Of a stretch of DNA of 64,000 nucleotides, positions 22,424 to 32,531 are shown piece after piece. Location: contig BCJU01000003.1 of the NCBI GenBank assembly GCA_001600355.1, positions 2,174,519 through 2,238,518 on the forward strand. The letters run 5' to 3'. Under the pieces are notes generated by a model that was not told where the DNA came from, did no database searches, and saw only the letters and a program-made list of their open reading frames with translations. How positions within the stretch are numbered: the stretch's first letter is position 1; each line of letters begins with the position of its first letter. The stretch is from Meira nashicola (taxonomy: Eukaryota > Basidiomycota > Exobasidiomycetes > Exobasidiales > Brachybasidiaceae). The translations under genes and the position numbers were made by a program.

Positions 22424-25135
22424 TTACACTTTCAATACATGTTTTAATGCAGCTTCCGTTTCGCGAAGCACATTCACTGGAGTGTTGAGACTGCACATCA
22501 TATACACTACATTTCCCAAAGGACGAGCATGGATATTGAAGGAGACGTGTTTGTTAAAGCCTGTGTCTTGGGTTGTACGTAAATGTTGTAAAATATCAAC
22601 AGCGGCAGAAGACGAATAACCCTTCTCACCTGCACTGTCACTCAGATGTAAGATCATCACTGTTCCTAAAGCCATTGAACTTTCAACATTTGCACTTCGG
22701 GAAAAGGCTTCAACCGCTTCTCTACTCCACAAGCTCCAAGGAGAGGGAACGTTTTTCATTGAATTGTCTCTCTGTAAACTTGATGTTCTTGATTCCCAAT
22801 CAGCCTTTGCATCTCCCCAAAAATTCTCAACTTGCATCGTTTCAATCCTACGTAAAGCTTCATTTGCGATTTCGCATCCGATCGGGTGAGCAGTATAGCT
22901 ATGACCATGCAAAAGAGCATCTATCTTTTGATCAGATTTCGAGAAAGTCGAAAAGATGCTATCGGATGCCAAAGTGACACTCATAGGTACCATTCCACCT
23001 GTCAAGATCTTTGCTAGAACAGAGATGTCGGGACTTACTCCAATAGCCTGAGCAGGTGTGCTATAGCCTAGTCTATACAAACCTGTGAACACTTCATCAA
23101 AAATGATCGGTAAACCTTTCCAATCACCTGAACCAGGAACGTCCGATTCGCGAATATGAGAGGTACCCCTTAGCGGAGGATCAACTTGGCTAAAAAGATC
23201 TGGATTTGCTCTGATCACATCAACAAAGCATCGTTGAAAGAGAGGATCAACGCAAATCATCCCACCTGCACCCATGATGAGTGGTTCCAAAATCAATGCG
23301 CCGTAGCGATTACCCTCCATCCTCGTTAAATGATCCAGCCAGCCGTATATGAGTTTCGAGTAGATGTTTTTGAGTTCGTCATTATCCATTCGATCGGAAA
23401 CATTATAGATATCGCTTACATTGTTGAAATTCTTTTTCGATTCTACTTTACCAGACAAGTGCTGCCAATCGGCATCTTGCAAAGGCAAATCAACCATTGC
23501 TTGACCATCTTTTATGCTAACCGTTGGAGGTTCAAACCATGATCCTCTGCCACGGTACCATTCCACTTTCTCGTTGAAAATATTGCCTTCGCATGCATCC
23601 ATTGCACCAATTGTGTCACCGTGATAGCTACCCTTCAAACCCAACACCATCCATTCTCGAGGAGGACGTCCACTCTGATTGCCTGCCGAGCGACCTTGTT
23701 GGACCTTGCTTTTAGCTAATTGGGATTCTGCTTTAGGAGCGTACCTACTCGAAGCGGAAGAGATTGCCATTTTCAAAGCCACTTCCATTCCTGTACTACC
23801 ATCATCGCTGAAGAATACTCGAGAAGCCCAGCCTTCTCCAGGAGATGTACCAATGACATCAGATGAATTTTTTCCTACCAACGTTTCACTAAGCTGGAGA
23901 GAAGGTTCATTGGCACACATTGGGAATAAAACATGACCATATCTTCCTGCAGCACGGGCTGCAGCTCTTGTAAGACCTGGATCTGCGTGACCAAGACATT
24001 GAGTCCACCATGACGCAGAACCATCCAACAAAGGCCGCAATAGCGAAGTGTTTCCATGCTTTGAAGCATTTTCGCTAGACTGATTTAGCACGGTAAAGAA
24101 ATCGCCGTAAGCACTATCGATCACGTTGACATCTTCATCACTTTTTGCTAGCATATGCTGCGTGAATGGCCACCAACATGTGTCTCTCGTTCTTTTTGCC
24201 ATACTTCCAATATTTTCCAACCTTTTTTCATGCCTTCTACGAAGATGTTCTATGATCGGTGCAGCTCCCAAAGAGCTTTCGTCATTTTCAGCTGCATCTC
24301 CCCTACCCGCTACCAAACCTGCATAATATTCTTGCATACGTCTTGCATCCTCTTCATCACTACCCTCTCTTGCAGGTGGTAGACCCCATACCGTACTCGA
24401 AGATGGACCAGTCAATGCCCAAACAGGTAGACCGATTTCTTCACCCCATTTCGTCAAGTATTCAGCGTTTCCCCATCCTCTTCCTGCATCGCTAAACAGT
24501 AAAAGTGCTTCGATATCATAACCTGCCATGAGTAGTGAATCGTATGCGGATTTCGTTGTAGAAATTCCTCCAAGATTTGAGTCGCCGATCAAAATAGTTG
24601 GCATTCGCAAAGGTCGTAGAAGCTGAGAAATTGACGATCCAGAAGGAGCAGGGCTGTGTACTCCGCCTGCCGTTTCAATGTACGCTGCACCCGGTCTTAT
24701 AGCAGCTTGTGTAAAGGTAGAAATTTTGTTGGAGAGTGCATGGATAACTGCTTCATCAGATACGTCTAAGTCTTGCTTATTCTTATCTTCAGCTTTGTAC
24801 CTAGCAGCAGCTACATGTGGTGAAACAGGATCGTTGAATTGGAAAAGTGTATGTGCATTTACTGAGGGCAAATAACGAGCTATATGCAGACTATCCGAAT
24901 CACGTAATGGACCTGTTGAGATTGGCTTGATGTAATGAACAGCTTCTCCATTTTCTTGAAAATTGAGACTTCCCTGTCCATCTCTTTCTATCTTACCATT
25001 TTTGCTTCCTATCGGAAGGGCGGCACTTGCCAAGGCCAAAGCTGTGGTGAAAATTGTTTTGCCGACATCGGTATTCGCTCCAAAAATTTGATGAATTCTT
25101 AAATGAGGGTATAAATGGCTCAATGGAGGTGCCAT
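22424..25135 (-). CDS. Bifunctional dethiobiotin synthetase / DAPA aminotransferase
   Basis: One protein of 903 residues joins two successive biotin-synthesis enzymes. The N-terminal part (about 1-300) is the BioD-type dethiobiotin synthetase, with the P-loop-like GANTDVGKTIFT near residues 19-30 and ETAGGVHSPAPSG. The C-terminal part (about 315-903) is the BioA-type 7,8-diaminopelargonate aminotransferase. It shows CWWPFTQHM, SWWTQCLGHADPG, GSYHGDTIGAMDA, FDEVFTGLYRLG and the PLP-binding lysine in LAKILTGGMVPMS at residue 709. The arrangement is the known BIO3-BIO1 fusion of plants and many fungi, in which the intermediate can pass between sites and which is often mitochondrial. No obvious targeting peptide is visible (MAPPLSHLYPHLRIHQIFG). 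BioA normally uses S-adenosylmethionine as amino donor. Start ATG at 25133-25135. Single exon. Confidence 0.93.
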   Translation of the reverse strand: MAPPLSHLYPHLRIHQIFGANTDVGKTIFTTALALASAALPIGSKNGKIERDGQGSLNFQENGEAVHYIKPISTGPLRDSDSLHIARYLPSVNAHTLFQFNDPVSPHVAAARYKAEDKNKQDLDVSDEAVIHALSNKISTFTQAAIRPGAAYIETAGGVHSPAPSGSSISQLLRPLRMPTILIGDSNLGGISTTKSAYDSLLMAGYDIEALLLFSDAGRGWGNAEYLTKWGEEIGLPVWALTGPSSSTVWGLPPAREGSDEEDARRMQEYYAGLVAGRGDAAENDESSLGAAPIIEHLRRRHEKRLENIGSMAKRTRDTCWWPFTQHMLAKSDEDVNVIDSAYGDFFTVLNQSSENASKHGNTSLLRPLLDGSASWWTQCLGHADPGLTRAAARAAGRYGHVLFPMCANEPSLQLSETLVGKNSSDVIGTSPGEGWASRVFFSDDGSTGMEVALKMAISSASSRYAPKAESQLAKSKVQQGRSAGNQSGRPPREWMVLGLKGSYHGDTIGAMDACEGNIFNEKVEWYRGRGSWFEPPTVSIKDGQAMVDLPLQDADWQHLSGKVESKKNFNNVSDIYNVSDRMDNDELKNIYSKLIYGWLDHLTRMEGNRYGALILEPLIMGAGGMICVDPLFQRCFVDVIRANPDLFSQVDPPLRGTSHIRESDVPGSGDWKGLPIIFDEVFTGLYRLGYSTPAQAIGVSPDISVLAKILTGGMVPMSVTLASDSIFSTFSKSDQKIDALLHGHSYTAHPIGCEIANEALRRIETMQVENFWGDAKADWESRTSSLQRDNSMKNVPSPWSLWSREAVEAFSRSANVESSMALGTVMILHLSDSAGEKGYSSSAAVDILQHLRTTQDTGFNKHVSFNIHARPLGNVVYMMCSLNTPVNVLRETEAALKHVLKV

Positions 25136-25564
25136 TATGCAAATGTTACGATGATGATTAAGAAGCTATTTTGAGTACTTGATCGATAGCCAGACTTTGA
25201 AGGCACATTCTTCTCGCTTTACCTACTTCGGCGGTCTTTATTCCGGTGTGTCCATTTTTTTAATAAGAAGAAATCATTTTAGCGCCACGCCGGCGCTTTT
25301 TGTATTTAAACATCACATTTCAGCCCCAACCGGATACATAAGCGTAGGTACATGAGGGCGCCATTGCCAAGAAAGTACATGATCTAAACTACGTGCTACA
25401 TGTCCCCTTTAAACGCGAAAAAAACAACCGTGCACGGGGGAGTTTTTCACTGCCACACTAAATAACCCTCCCTTATCAATCCACCTCCTTTATAATCTAT
25501 CCATCAACCTTCACTCACAAATGAGTGAACACCATCATCAGCAAAATTGCATTTTCCTCACAAG
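25136..25564. other. Divergent promoter region, biotin gene and nuclease-carrier gene
   Basis: Promoters of both flanking genes. It contains a TATA-like TATAAT at about 25491 and, within the leader of the right-hand gene, a short upstream ORF listed separately. Confidence 0.5.
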
Positions 25565-25568
25565 ATGA
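25521..25568 (+). promoter_or_regulatory. Short upstream ORF overlapping the fusion gene start
   Basis: An ATG at 25521 opens a 15-codon frame that ends in TGA at 25566-25568. The stop overlaps the main ATG at 25565 as ATGA. If the transcript starts before 25521, ribosomes would have to terminate and restart, or skip the first ATG. The TATA-like element at about 25491 would put a start site close to or after 25521, so inclusion in the mRNA is uncertain. Confidence 0.4.
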
Positions 25569-28500
25569 AAGTGACCATGCTGATGGCATCACATAAGTCT
25601 TGGATCACTTCTTTTGTGTTTCTGGGATTGATCGTTATACTATCTTGTGCGACTACTTCGCATGCATGGGGTGTCACAGGTCATCAAATTGTAGCAACTA
25701 TTGCACAAACACAATTACATCCAGACGTACGAGCGCATTTATGTACTATTCTACCACCAGAACAAACAGCATATAGAAGCTTTTATCCAAAAGAAGGTGC
25801 TCCTCATCAACATTGTCATTTAGCCCCTTTATCTGCTTGGGCGGATCGCGTTCATGGTCAATTTCCTTGGGCAAGTCATTTGCATTATATCAATCCTGTT
25901 CAAGATGATCCGCCAAATCATTGTACATACGGTGAAAATGGATGGCAAGATCATGGAACGGGAAATGTCTTGGAAGCAATTGTGAATTATACTTCAGCTT
26001 TACAGACTAAATCAGGATATGAGCGAGATATTGCTTTGCGCTTTCTCACGCATTTCATGGGTGATTCACATCAACCTTTACATCTTACAGGAAGGGCAAG
26101 AGGAGGAAATGATGTTCATGTTCGATTCAACGGACGCTTTGCACGTCTACACAGTGTGTGGGACAGCCTCCTTTTGAACGATCAAATTCGCGATGTTGCA
26201 AATTATACCAACAGATTGCCTTCGACACGTATAGAAAGCGCTTTGCTTGGCAGAACATATGATTCCTATATTCGTTGGATTATGGCAGAAGGTTTAGGAC
26301 AAGCACAAGGTGCGAATGGTCAGCCTGGATGGTGGCAAGATGAATCAGAAAGTTGGACATATTGTCCAGAAGATAGAGTTGAGCCAAGAAGAGATACCGA
26401 TAAAGGTGCTCACTGGTTACGTGCGGTCACACCTCATTCAACAAAGCTTGCACAACGTGTATATTCCACAATCTTCCGCAAGGTAGAACATGAGTCAAAA
26501 GCTCAACAACCAGCTCCTTCCGCAATTGATGATACCGATCTACCTGTCTGTCCATACGCCTGGACAAAACCGATGCATCCTCTTGTATGCTCATATGCGT
26601 TTGCCGATCCTGTGCCCCCAGTTAATCAGTCTAATCATGGCCCTCTCGCTGAATTGAATGTTCCAGAATATGCTGGACGGGTTCATGATCACAAAATTAT
26701 TCATCGTCAATTGGCTCGTGCTGGTATTCGTTTAGCAGCTGTTCTCAACACAATTCTCTTACCAGAGGCACAAAATGCCAAAGGTGGCGTGCAAACGATG
26801 TTAGATCCTGAACTTGCTGTTCAGGTGCAGCGCATATTGGTATCAGAAGATATTCCCATGGAACAGCTCTCTATTATGGAAAATTTTGAAGAGCCATCCA
26901 AAGGCAAACATGGTAAGCATGGCGGTCATCACAACGGTTCTGACGGAGGAAAACCAGGTCAATCACCGATTTGGTCTTTGATCAAAGTTACAGCAGCTTC
27001 GATCGCAGAGGTGATCATTTTGTCTAGTGTAGGTTACATTTTGGCACGTCAAGGCGTTCTAGACAAGCGAACACAAACAAAGATTAACAAAGTGAATGTG
27101 TCCTTTTTCACTCCAGCATTATTATTCTCCAAAGTCGCATTTTCTCTTGATCCAGGCCGTCTTGCAGAGTTGATCATTGTTCCAGCAGGTTTTGTGATCA
27201 TTACTGTCGTTTCAGGATTATCTGCTATGCTTTTAAGCTCAATTGCCCGTTTATCTCGATCTCAACGCAATTTCACTATCGCATGCGCTATCACACCAAA
27301 TTCCAATTCTTTACCTGTAGCTTTGATGCAAAGTTTGGTAGTCACCGTTCCGCAATTACATTGGGAAGAAGAAGGAGAACCAGAAGATACGATGAATGGA
27401 ATGTTGGGTAGAGCTTTGACGTATTTGGTCTTGTTTTCAACATTAGGAATGTTTTTACGTTGGAGTTTAGCTTCCCAATTGTTATCCACCATGGAAGAAA
27501 ATCCAAATGAAGCAAGAAATGAAGAGCCAGTCACAGGTGTGCCAGAAACACCTTCACAACCTCCAACGGGTCGCTTGATCGATCATGAATCAGAGGACAC
27601 GCGACAAGGTGTTCATGGAAACGCGAAAGCTCCAAGACAGGAAGATGCAACACAACATAAGCAACCCTTACCGCAAATTAATGTACGCAGATCTACTGAA
27701 GAAGGTGGTGGAGTAGAACCAATTGGCGCTCGTCCCCACCGCAGACAAGCTGGATGGCCAAGAAGCTTCCCAAACTCACCTGGAGACAGCGAAGACGATG
27801 ATGATGATGAAGGCACGCAGGGCGGCATCACACCCAGATGGCAACAAAGACATTCTAGTCGATCTTGCGCATCCTCTTTGAAAGATTTCAACAAAAAGTT
27901 TATCTTGCGTCCTTTCAAAGCAGTTACTGCTTTTATGACTATGCCTCTTTATGCTGCTTTGATCAGTTTAATTGTTGCACTTATACCACCATTGCAAGCA
28001 CTGATAAGTAGTATCGAACCATTGGTAGGTGCATTGGAAACTGCTGGTGCATGTTCGATCCCACTTACGATGGTAGTTTTAGGTGCTTACTTTTATCAAG
28101 AGGCTGATCCAAAAGTGAACGAAGGAACTACGGCAACATCAAGCAATTCTACCGATCAAACACCTTCCAGTCTCACTGCTTCTACCGATACTGTTTGGCG
28201 TCATAGTGGAGGTGAAGAAAGTGCAAATGCAACTCTTGTTGATGTTTCAAATATAAAGAGAAAGTCAATTCCTTTTATGCGTAATCCTTGGAAAACTTCT
28301 TCGGCATCAGAATTAAACAGCGCAAATGGTAGCACAAATGGAGATGATTATAGCGAAGCAGGAGAAGGAGTGGCATCTTCCAGACGAACAAGCGCTGCAT
28401 CTAGAAGGAGTATATTATCTCCTCAAGAGAGAAGGGAAAAAGAAAAAGAAATTATGGAACGTAGAACGATTGCTGTTGCGATTGCAAGTAGGATGTTCTT

Positions 28501-28780
28501 AACGCCAATTTTATTATTACCTTTGCTGGCTTGGTATGCTATCGCAACAAGATTTAACGTGGTTGATGATCCAGTTTTCATCTGTTCGGCATGCTTATTG
28601 ATCGGAAGTCCTCCTGCTCTTACTTTGGCACAAATTACTTCTCAAAATGCAAAAGGAAGTGATGGTAGCTTTGAAAGATTGATTAGTAAAACGATTTTCG
28701 TTGCTTATGCTATTATGGCAACGCCGACAACGATTGTGCTTGTTTTAACTGCTTTGGTTATTGCTGAAAATGATCATTGA
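25565..28780 (+). CDS. S1/P1 nuclease fused to an auxin-efflux-carrier-type transporter
   Basis: A single uninterrupted frame of 1071 residues has two unrelated parts. Residues 1-34 are a signal peptide ending TSHA, followed by W35, the new N terminus expected to bind zinc. The nuclease part (35 to about 410) has WGVTGHQIVATIAQ, LSAWADRVH, SHLHYINP, THFMGDSHQPLHL and GGNDVHVRF...LHSVWDSLL. All zinc-ligand His/Asp positions of P1 nuclease appear intact. After a His/Gly/Lys-rich linker (about 440-467), residues 468 onward resemble the membrane transport protein (auxin efflux carrier, Ecm3-like) family: VGYILARQGVLD, FFTPALLFSKVAF and CAITPNSNSLPVALMQSL. Hydrophobic helices lie on both sides of two long polar loops (about 640-780 and 855-965). 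The topology would place the nuclease outside the cell or in a lumen and the carrier in the membrane. No splice sites are needed. A second promoter for a separate carrier transcript cannot be excluded. I used the ATG at 25565 because the frame before it starts with TTG. Confidence 0.85.
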   Translation: MKVTMLMASHKSWITSFVFLGLIVILSCATTSHAWGVTGHQIVATIAQTQLHPDVRAHLCTILPPEQTAYRSFYPKEGAPHQHCHLAPLSAWADRVHGQFPWASHLHYINPVQDDPPNHCTYGENGWQDHGTGNVLEAIVNYTSALQTKSGYERDIALRFLTHFMGDSHQPLHLTGRARGGNDVHVRFNGRFARLHSVWDSLLLNDQIRDVANYTNRLPSTRIESALLGRTYDSYIRWIMAEGLGQAQGANGQPGWWQDESESWTYCPEDRVEPRRDTDKGAHWLRAVTPHSTKLAQRVYSTIFRKVEHESKAQQPAPSAIDDTDLPVCPYAWTKPMHPLVCSYAFADPVPPVNQSNHGPLAELNVPEYAGRVHDHKIIHRQLARAGIRLAAVLNTILLPEAQNAKGGVQTMLDPELAVQVQRILVSEDIPMEQLSIMENFEEPSKGKHGKHGGHHNGSDGGKPGQSPIWSLIKVTAASIAEVIILSSVGYILARQGVLDKRTQTKINKVNVSFFTPALLFSKVAFSLDPGRLAELIIVPAGFVIITVVSGLSAMLLSSIARLSRSQRNFTIACAITPNSNSLPVALMQSLVVTVPQLHWEEEGEPEDTMNGMLGRALTYLVLFSTLGMFLRWSLASQLLSTMEENPNEARNEEPVTGVPETPSQPPTGRLIDHESEDTRQGVHGNAKAPRQEDATQHKQPLPQINVRRSTEEGGGVEPIGARPHRRQAGWPRSFPNSPGDSEDDDDDEGTQGGITPRWQQRHSSRSCASSLKDFNKKFILRPFKAVTAFMTMPLYAALISLIVALIPPLQALISSIEPLVGALETAGACSIPLTMVVLGAYFYQEADPKVNEGTTATSSNSTDQTPSSLTASTDTVWRHSGGEESANATLVDVSNIKRKSIPFMRNPWKTSSASELNSANGSTNGDDYSEAGEGVASSRRTSAASRRSILSPQERREKEKEIMERRTIAVAIASRMFLTPILLLPLLAWYAIATRFNVVDDPVFICSACLLIGSPPALTLAQITSQNAKGSDGSFERLISKTIFVAYAIMATPTTIVLVLTALVIAENDH

Positions 28781-29166
28781 TCAAATAAATGCAACAACAC
28801 TTTGACATATTTATTACCCCATTTTTTTAACGAAGATTTGATGAATAACTGTATATATTGCAAGATTTATTTAACGAAAGCAGATTCTAGAAATGTCATA
28901 AGGATTCTTGTGATTGTTGTTTCTCTTAATAATTTGAACGGTATGAATGTCTTTACGGATCCTGTGTCTTCACTCTGCATTTACTTGACTTCTAGAAAAT
29001 GTCATTAAGATGCCCCGTGCGCTGCGCTGGGTTGCTGCAGCACTGCACTTTAGCCGTATTTTTTTGCATACGCGTCATGTGTCTTCTTATTGATCATATT
29101 TAGGTTTCCAACATTGATTCAAAATTTCTTCTAGACCATCATCTTTTTTTGTTCAATAAAGTCAAA
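28781..29166. other. Intergenic region before SHP1
   Basis: AT-rich 3' UTR of the fusion gene and the promoter of SHP1. No further gene seen. Confidence 0.5.
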
Positions 29167-30561
29167 ATGGATGAAGCAATTTCACAATTCATCTCAATCA
29201 CAGGTTCAGATGCTAATAAAGCAAAATTTTACGTTGAATCAGCTAATGGAGACGTACAAGAAGCTGTTTCGACATTCTTTGAAGCAGATGGAGGTGAGGA
29301 TGATGTAACTGCGACAGGAGAAAGTGCAAATGTAGCTCCAAGTGGACCTAGAACACTTTCCGGCGCTCCAGCTCCTCCATTACCCGAAGGTTGGGGATCT
29401 GGTTCAGGATCAAGCTCATCAAGAGGTGGTACCGCTTCAAGTGCAAACAGAGGTGGCGCAAAAAGTAGTAGCGGCGGTGGTGGAGGTGCATCACGCTTTG
29501 CAAGCTTATCCGATTTTCGCTCAGGCGGTCCAGGAGACGATGATGATGACGACGAAGAAGATGCTCCTCGTGATGGTCGTGACCCTGCTCATTTTTTCAC
29601 AGGTGGAGAACGTAGTGGTTTGAGCGTTCAAAATCCAGATCATGGACGTCGTGGTGGCGCACCAAATGTCGTTCAGGATATCTTGCAACGTGCACGTCAA
29701 ATGGCAGAAAGACGTGCTGCAGGAGAACAAGTTGACGATGAAGATGATGAAGATTGGGGTAGTGAAGGAGGACCAACACAAGGCGGCGCAAAACCTCCAA
29801 GCAGCTTTGCAGGTCAAGGTCGTACACTAGGCGAAGCATCTTCAACACCAGCAGAGGCAGGAAGTGGCACAACTGAAGGTAGTACAGCAGCAGGAAGTTC
29901 CAACATACCTGGTAGCTTTCAATTAGCAGGAGAAGGAGCAAGAGACGAAGAAGAGAATGATGATGGTTCAGCAGTGGCCAACAGGAGAATTATCTTTTGG
30001 CAAGATGGTTTCTCTTTGGAGGATGGACCTCTATGCAGATACGATGATCCCGCACATGCACATACGCTGGCTATGATCAATCAAGGTGCCGCTCCTTTGA
30101 ATTTCTTGAACGTTCGATTTGGTCAACGTGTCAATTTGACCGTCGAACAAAAGCATGAAAAGTATACGCCACCACCACCGCCGCCCATGAAGCCATTCGG
30201 AGGGTCTGGAAATCGTCTTGGATCACCTGCTACTTCCTTAGGCCCTTCTTCTTCATCTGCAGCAGCTTCAAATTCGCAACCTGATTCTGCTGCAACACCG
30301 TCCAATTTCGAAGTGGACACCTCAAAACCTACAACACAATTGCAAATTAGACTTGCCGATGGCCAACGCATGGTAGGACGATTTAATTTGACACATACCG
30401 TCAATGATGTAAGAGGATACATTAATGCCGGTCATTCAGGAATGTCGAGTAGACAATACGTCTTGCAAACATCATTCCCGCCCAAGCCAATCTCGGACGA
30501 GAACCAAACCTTACAAGAAGCCGGATTGGCAAATGCTGTCATTATCCAGAAATGGAGTTAA
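29167..30561 (+). CDS. SHP1: Cdc48/p97 adaptor Shp1 (p47, UBX protein)
   Basis: Shp1/p47 links the AAA ATPase Cdc48 to ubiquitinated substrates and to membrane fusion and PP1 regulation. The 464 residues show the full family order. A UBA-type domain covers about 1-45 (MDEAISQFISITGSDANKAK, then VQEAVSTFF). A long disordered Gly/Ser- and acidic region follows. The SEP domain starts at about 275 (RIIFWQDGFSLEDGPLCRYD, then GQRVNLTVEQKHEKY with a PPPPPP stretch). The UBX domain is at about 385-464 (TQLQIRLADGQRMVGRFN, with the FPPKPI loop that contacts Cdc48). I chose the ATG at 29167, since the frame before it starts with TTG and the UBA domain begins at this Met. It converges on RPS3. Confidence 0.95.
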   Translation: MDEAISQFISITGSDANKAKFYVESANGDVQEAVSTFFEADGGEDDVTATGESANVAPSGPRTLSGAPAPPLPEGWGSGSGSSSSRGGTASSANRGGAKSSSGGGGGASRFASLSDFRSGGPGDDDDDDEEDAPRDGRDPAHFFTGGERSGLSVQNPDHGRRGGAPNVVQDILQRARQMAERRAAGEQVDDEDDEDWGSEGGPTQGGAKPPSSFAGQGRTLGEASSTPAEAGSGTTEGSTAAGSSNIPGSFQLAGEGARDEEENDDGSAVANRRIIFWQDGFSLEDGPLCRYDDPAHAHTLAMINQGAAPLNFLNVRFGQRVNLTVEQKHEKYTPPPPPPMKPFGGSGNRLGSPATSLGPSSSSAAASNSQPDSAATPSNFEVDTSKPTTQLQIRLADGQRMVGRFNLTHTVNDVRGYINAGHSGMSSRQYVLQTSFPPKPISDENQTLQEAGLANAVIIQKWS

Positions 30562-30883
30562 AGTTACCTGTATATGTGAATAAAATGAATAGATCTTTTC
30601 ATATTGACACTCTCCGCTTGTGATGACAATGAGTAAACTTGAAAGACACGCAATAATTATAGTTTTCAGCAAGATAGTATTGATACTATATGTTTTGTAT
30701 GCATCATAGATACATGTATATGTGTAAATGTACAACCTTGTCAATCAATGTAGCGTATTGACAGGAAGTAAGAAGAAGAAGATAAAGGGGGATCAAAGTG
30801 GAATGCTGGAACAGGCGAGGGCGAAGAAAGAATACAAAGGGGAATACAGGCGAAAGAGCCCATCAAGTTTACAGCTAAACTTC
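30562..30883. other. Convergent 3' region of SHP1 and RPS3
   Basis: Two opposed 3' UTRs; no gene seen. A frame that continues antisense into RPS3 is rejected. Confidence 0.5.
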
Positions 30884-31666
30884 TTAGTAAGCTGCAGCTT
30901 GAGGAGCACCAGTTTGAACACCATCGCCTTGAGGAACATCACCTCTTGGGTCACCACCGATTTGAGCGGCAACGGGTTGCTTGGATTCAGAGACTGGTCC
31001 TGAAAGTGTGGATTCTTCCTTGGGTTCCAAGATGGTAACGGCATCAGGAAGAGGGAATGGCTTACCTGCACCTGATCCGGTAGCATCCCAAGGCAACATG
31101 ATCTTGACCTTGATACCCAAAACACCTTGCTTCATCATAACGTGACGGACAGCTTCATCAACGAATTGACGGACTGGCTCACCAGAGTGGATCATGAATC
31201 CATCTGTGAACTTCATTGACTTGGCACGAGCAGCACGCAATTTACCACTGACAACGACTTCGCAACCCTTTGCACCGGATTCCATAACGAAACGCAAGAC
31301 ACCGTAAGCAGCACGACGGACGGCCAAACCACCCAACAATTTGTAACGTAAAGATTCACATTGTGCAACGGCGTGCAAACCACGGTTTTGCACCTTTTCG
31401 GCGTACAATTCCAAAGAGTTTTCTGGGAACTTGAAACGCTTTTGAACCAATGCAGTCAATTCACGAATACGACGACCTTTGTCACCCAAAACTTCTTGTG
31501 TGTGAGTAGCACGGATGATGATTTCTGTGCGTGCGTGGGTAACACGAACTTCACAGCCAGAGTATCCTTCTTCTGACAATTCACGAGTGAAGAATTCATT
31601 CAATTCGGCTTGGAAAACACCATCGGCGACGAACTTTCTCTTTTTACTGATGTTGACGTTAGACAT
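30884..31666 (-). CDS. RPS3: 40S ribosomal protein S3 (uS3)
   Basis: RPS3 is a structural protein of the small ribosomal subunit near the mRNA entry channel. The 260 residues begin [19 protein letters not shown], the conserved start. A type-2 KH domain (about 20-95) contains [13 protein letters not shown] and [12 protein letters not shown]. The C-terminal S3 domain has [39 protein letters not shown] and [11 protein letters not shown]. The last 35 residues are a variable Pro/Gly/Gln tail, as in other eukaryotes. The ATG at 31664-31666 is the first in frame. Codon choice is biased as in eEF2. No intron in the coding region. Confidence 0.97.
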   Translation of the reverse strand: MSNVNISKKRKFVADGVFQAELNEFFTRELSEEGYSGCEVRVTHARTEIIIRATHTQEVLGDKGRRIRELTALVQKRFKFPENSLELYAEKVQNRGLHAVAQCESLRYKLLGGLAVRRAAYGVLRFVMESGAKGCEVVVSGKLRAARAKSMKFTDGFMIHSGEPVRQFVDEAVRHVMMKQGVLGIKVKIMLPWDATGSGAGKPFPLPDAVTILEPKEESTLSGPVSESKQPVAAQIGGDPRGDVPQGDGVQTGAPQAAAY

Positions 31667-32506
31667 GTTGGGCAACGTTGAAATATGTTGATGAACAATG
31701 TTGGTGGTAAGAGGCTGATAGGTTGAAATTATTGATTTGTATTTGTCGAGCAAGTCGTCTCAGCACAACTGTTGAGCTTCAGCGTTTTAAGAATAAGCGT
31801 GTCTTGGGTAATTGGCGGGATTCTAGATATTCTTGAAAGCTGAGTGCTCTTGTGCCTTGAAGCGAAAGCACTCACACTGCGGCGCGCGTGCACAAAATAA
31901 TTTTGCAGCAGATGCATCTTGTATTTCAGCCGATTAAGTAAGCTAAAGCCACGTGATGATGCACGGTGTCTGATTTTTGGAATAAAGTTAAGTTATTGAT
32001 GCAAGCAACCCTTATTCTGTACTTCAACTTCACCACCAGGTTCTCTCTACACGACATGTTAATGAGATAAGTGAGTATCGAACAGATTCTAACTTCGGCA
32101 AGGATCGACAAGGCGCGGGTGTAATGCGCCTCACATCTATCTGGCACCTCTTCGCTTATCAAACGGTTATGGACCTCTTGGTCATGCCTTTTATGCCGCA
32201 AACATACTCTGTCTGAGCCGTACTTTCCGGATATCTTCTGGAAATTTGAATTGATGGAATTAGGATGCTGACAAAAGATGTCAAATTGTTCCTTCCTTTC
32301 TTACAGAATTTTAGATCGTGCGCTTGTGTTCGGGAGAAGGATTTAATGGGAAAATTGATAAAGAGAAACAGCCACAATATCTCCTTCCAATCGATGGGCT
32401 TAAGAGCACTGAGCCGAGAAATGTTTTCCGATGTTTCTCCGTGGCCAGACGTTTGAGTCATAACCATCGAAAATCAACAGACCAAATGAACGATTGTGCA
32501 AGGAAA

Positions 32507-32531
32507 CATCATCGTCTTTCCAACGATGATG
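32507..32531. repeat. Perfect 9-bp inverted repeat
   Basis: CATCATCGT is separated by seven bases (CTTTCCA) from its exact reverse complement ACGATGATG. It lies mid-way between RPS3 and STM1. It could form an RNA hairpin or be a paired protein-binding site. Function unknown. Confidence 0.6.

Noticed and set aside
31926..32467. Two overlapping minus-strand frames between RPS3 and STM1
   Set aside because: No homology I recognise, no coding-type bias, and a competing plus-strand frame in the same place.
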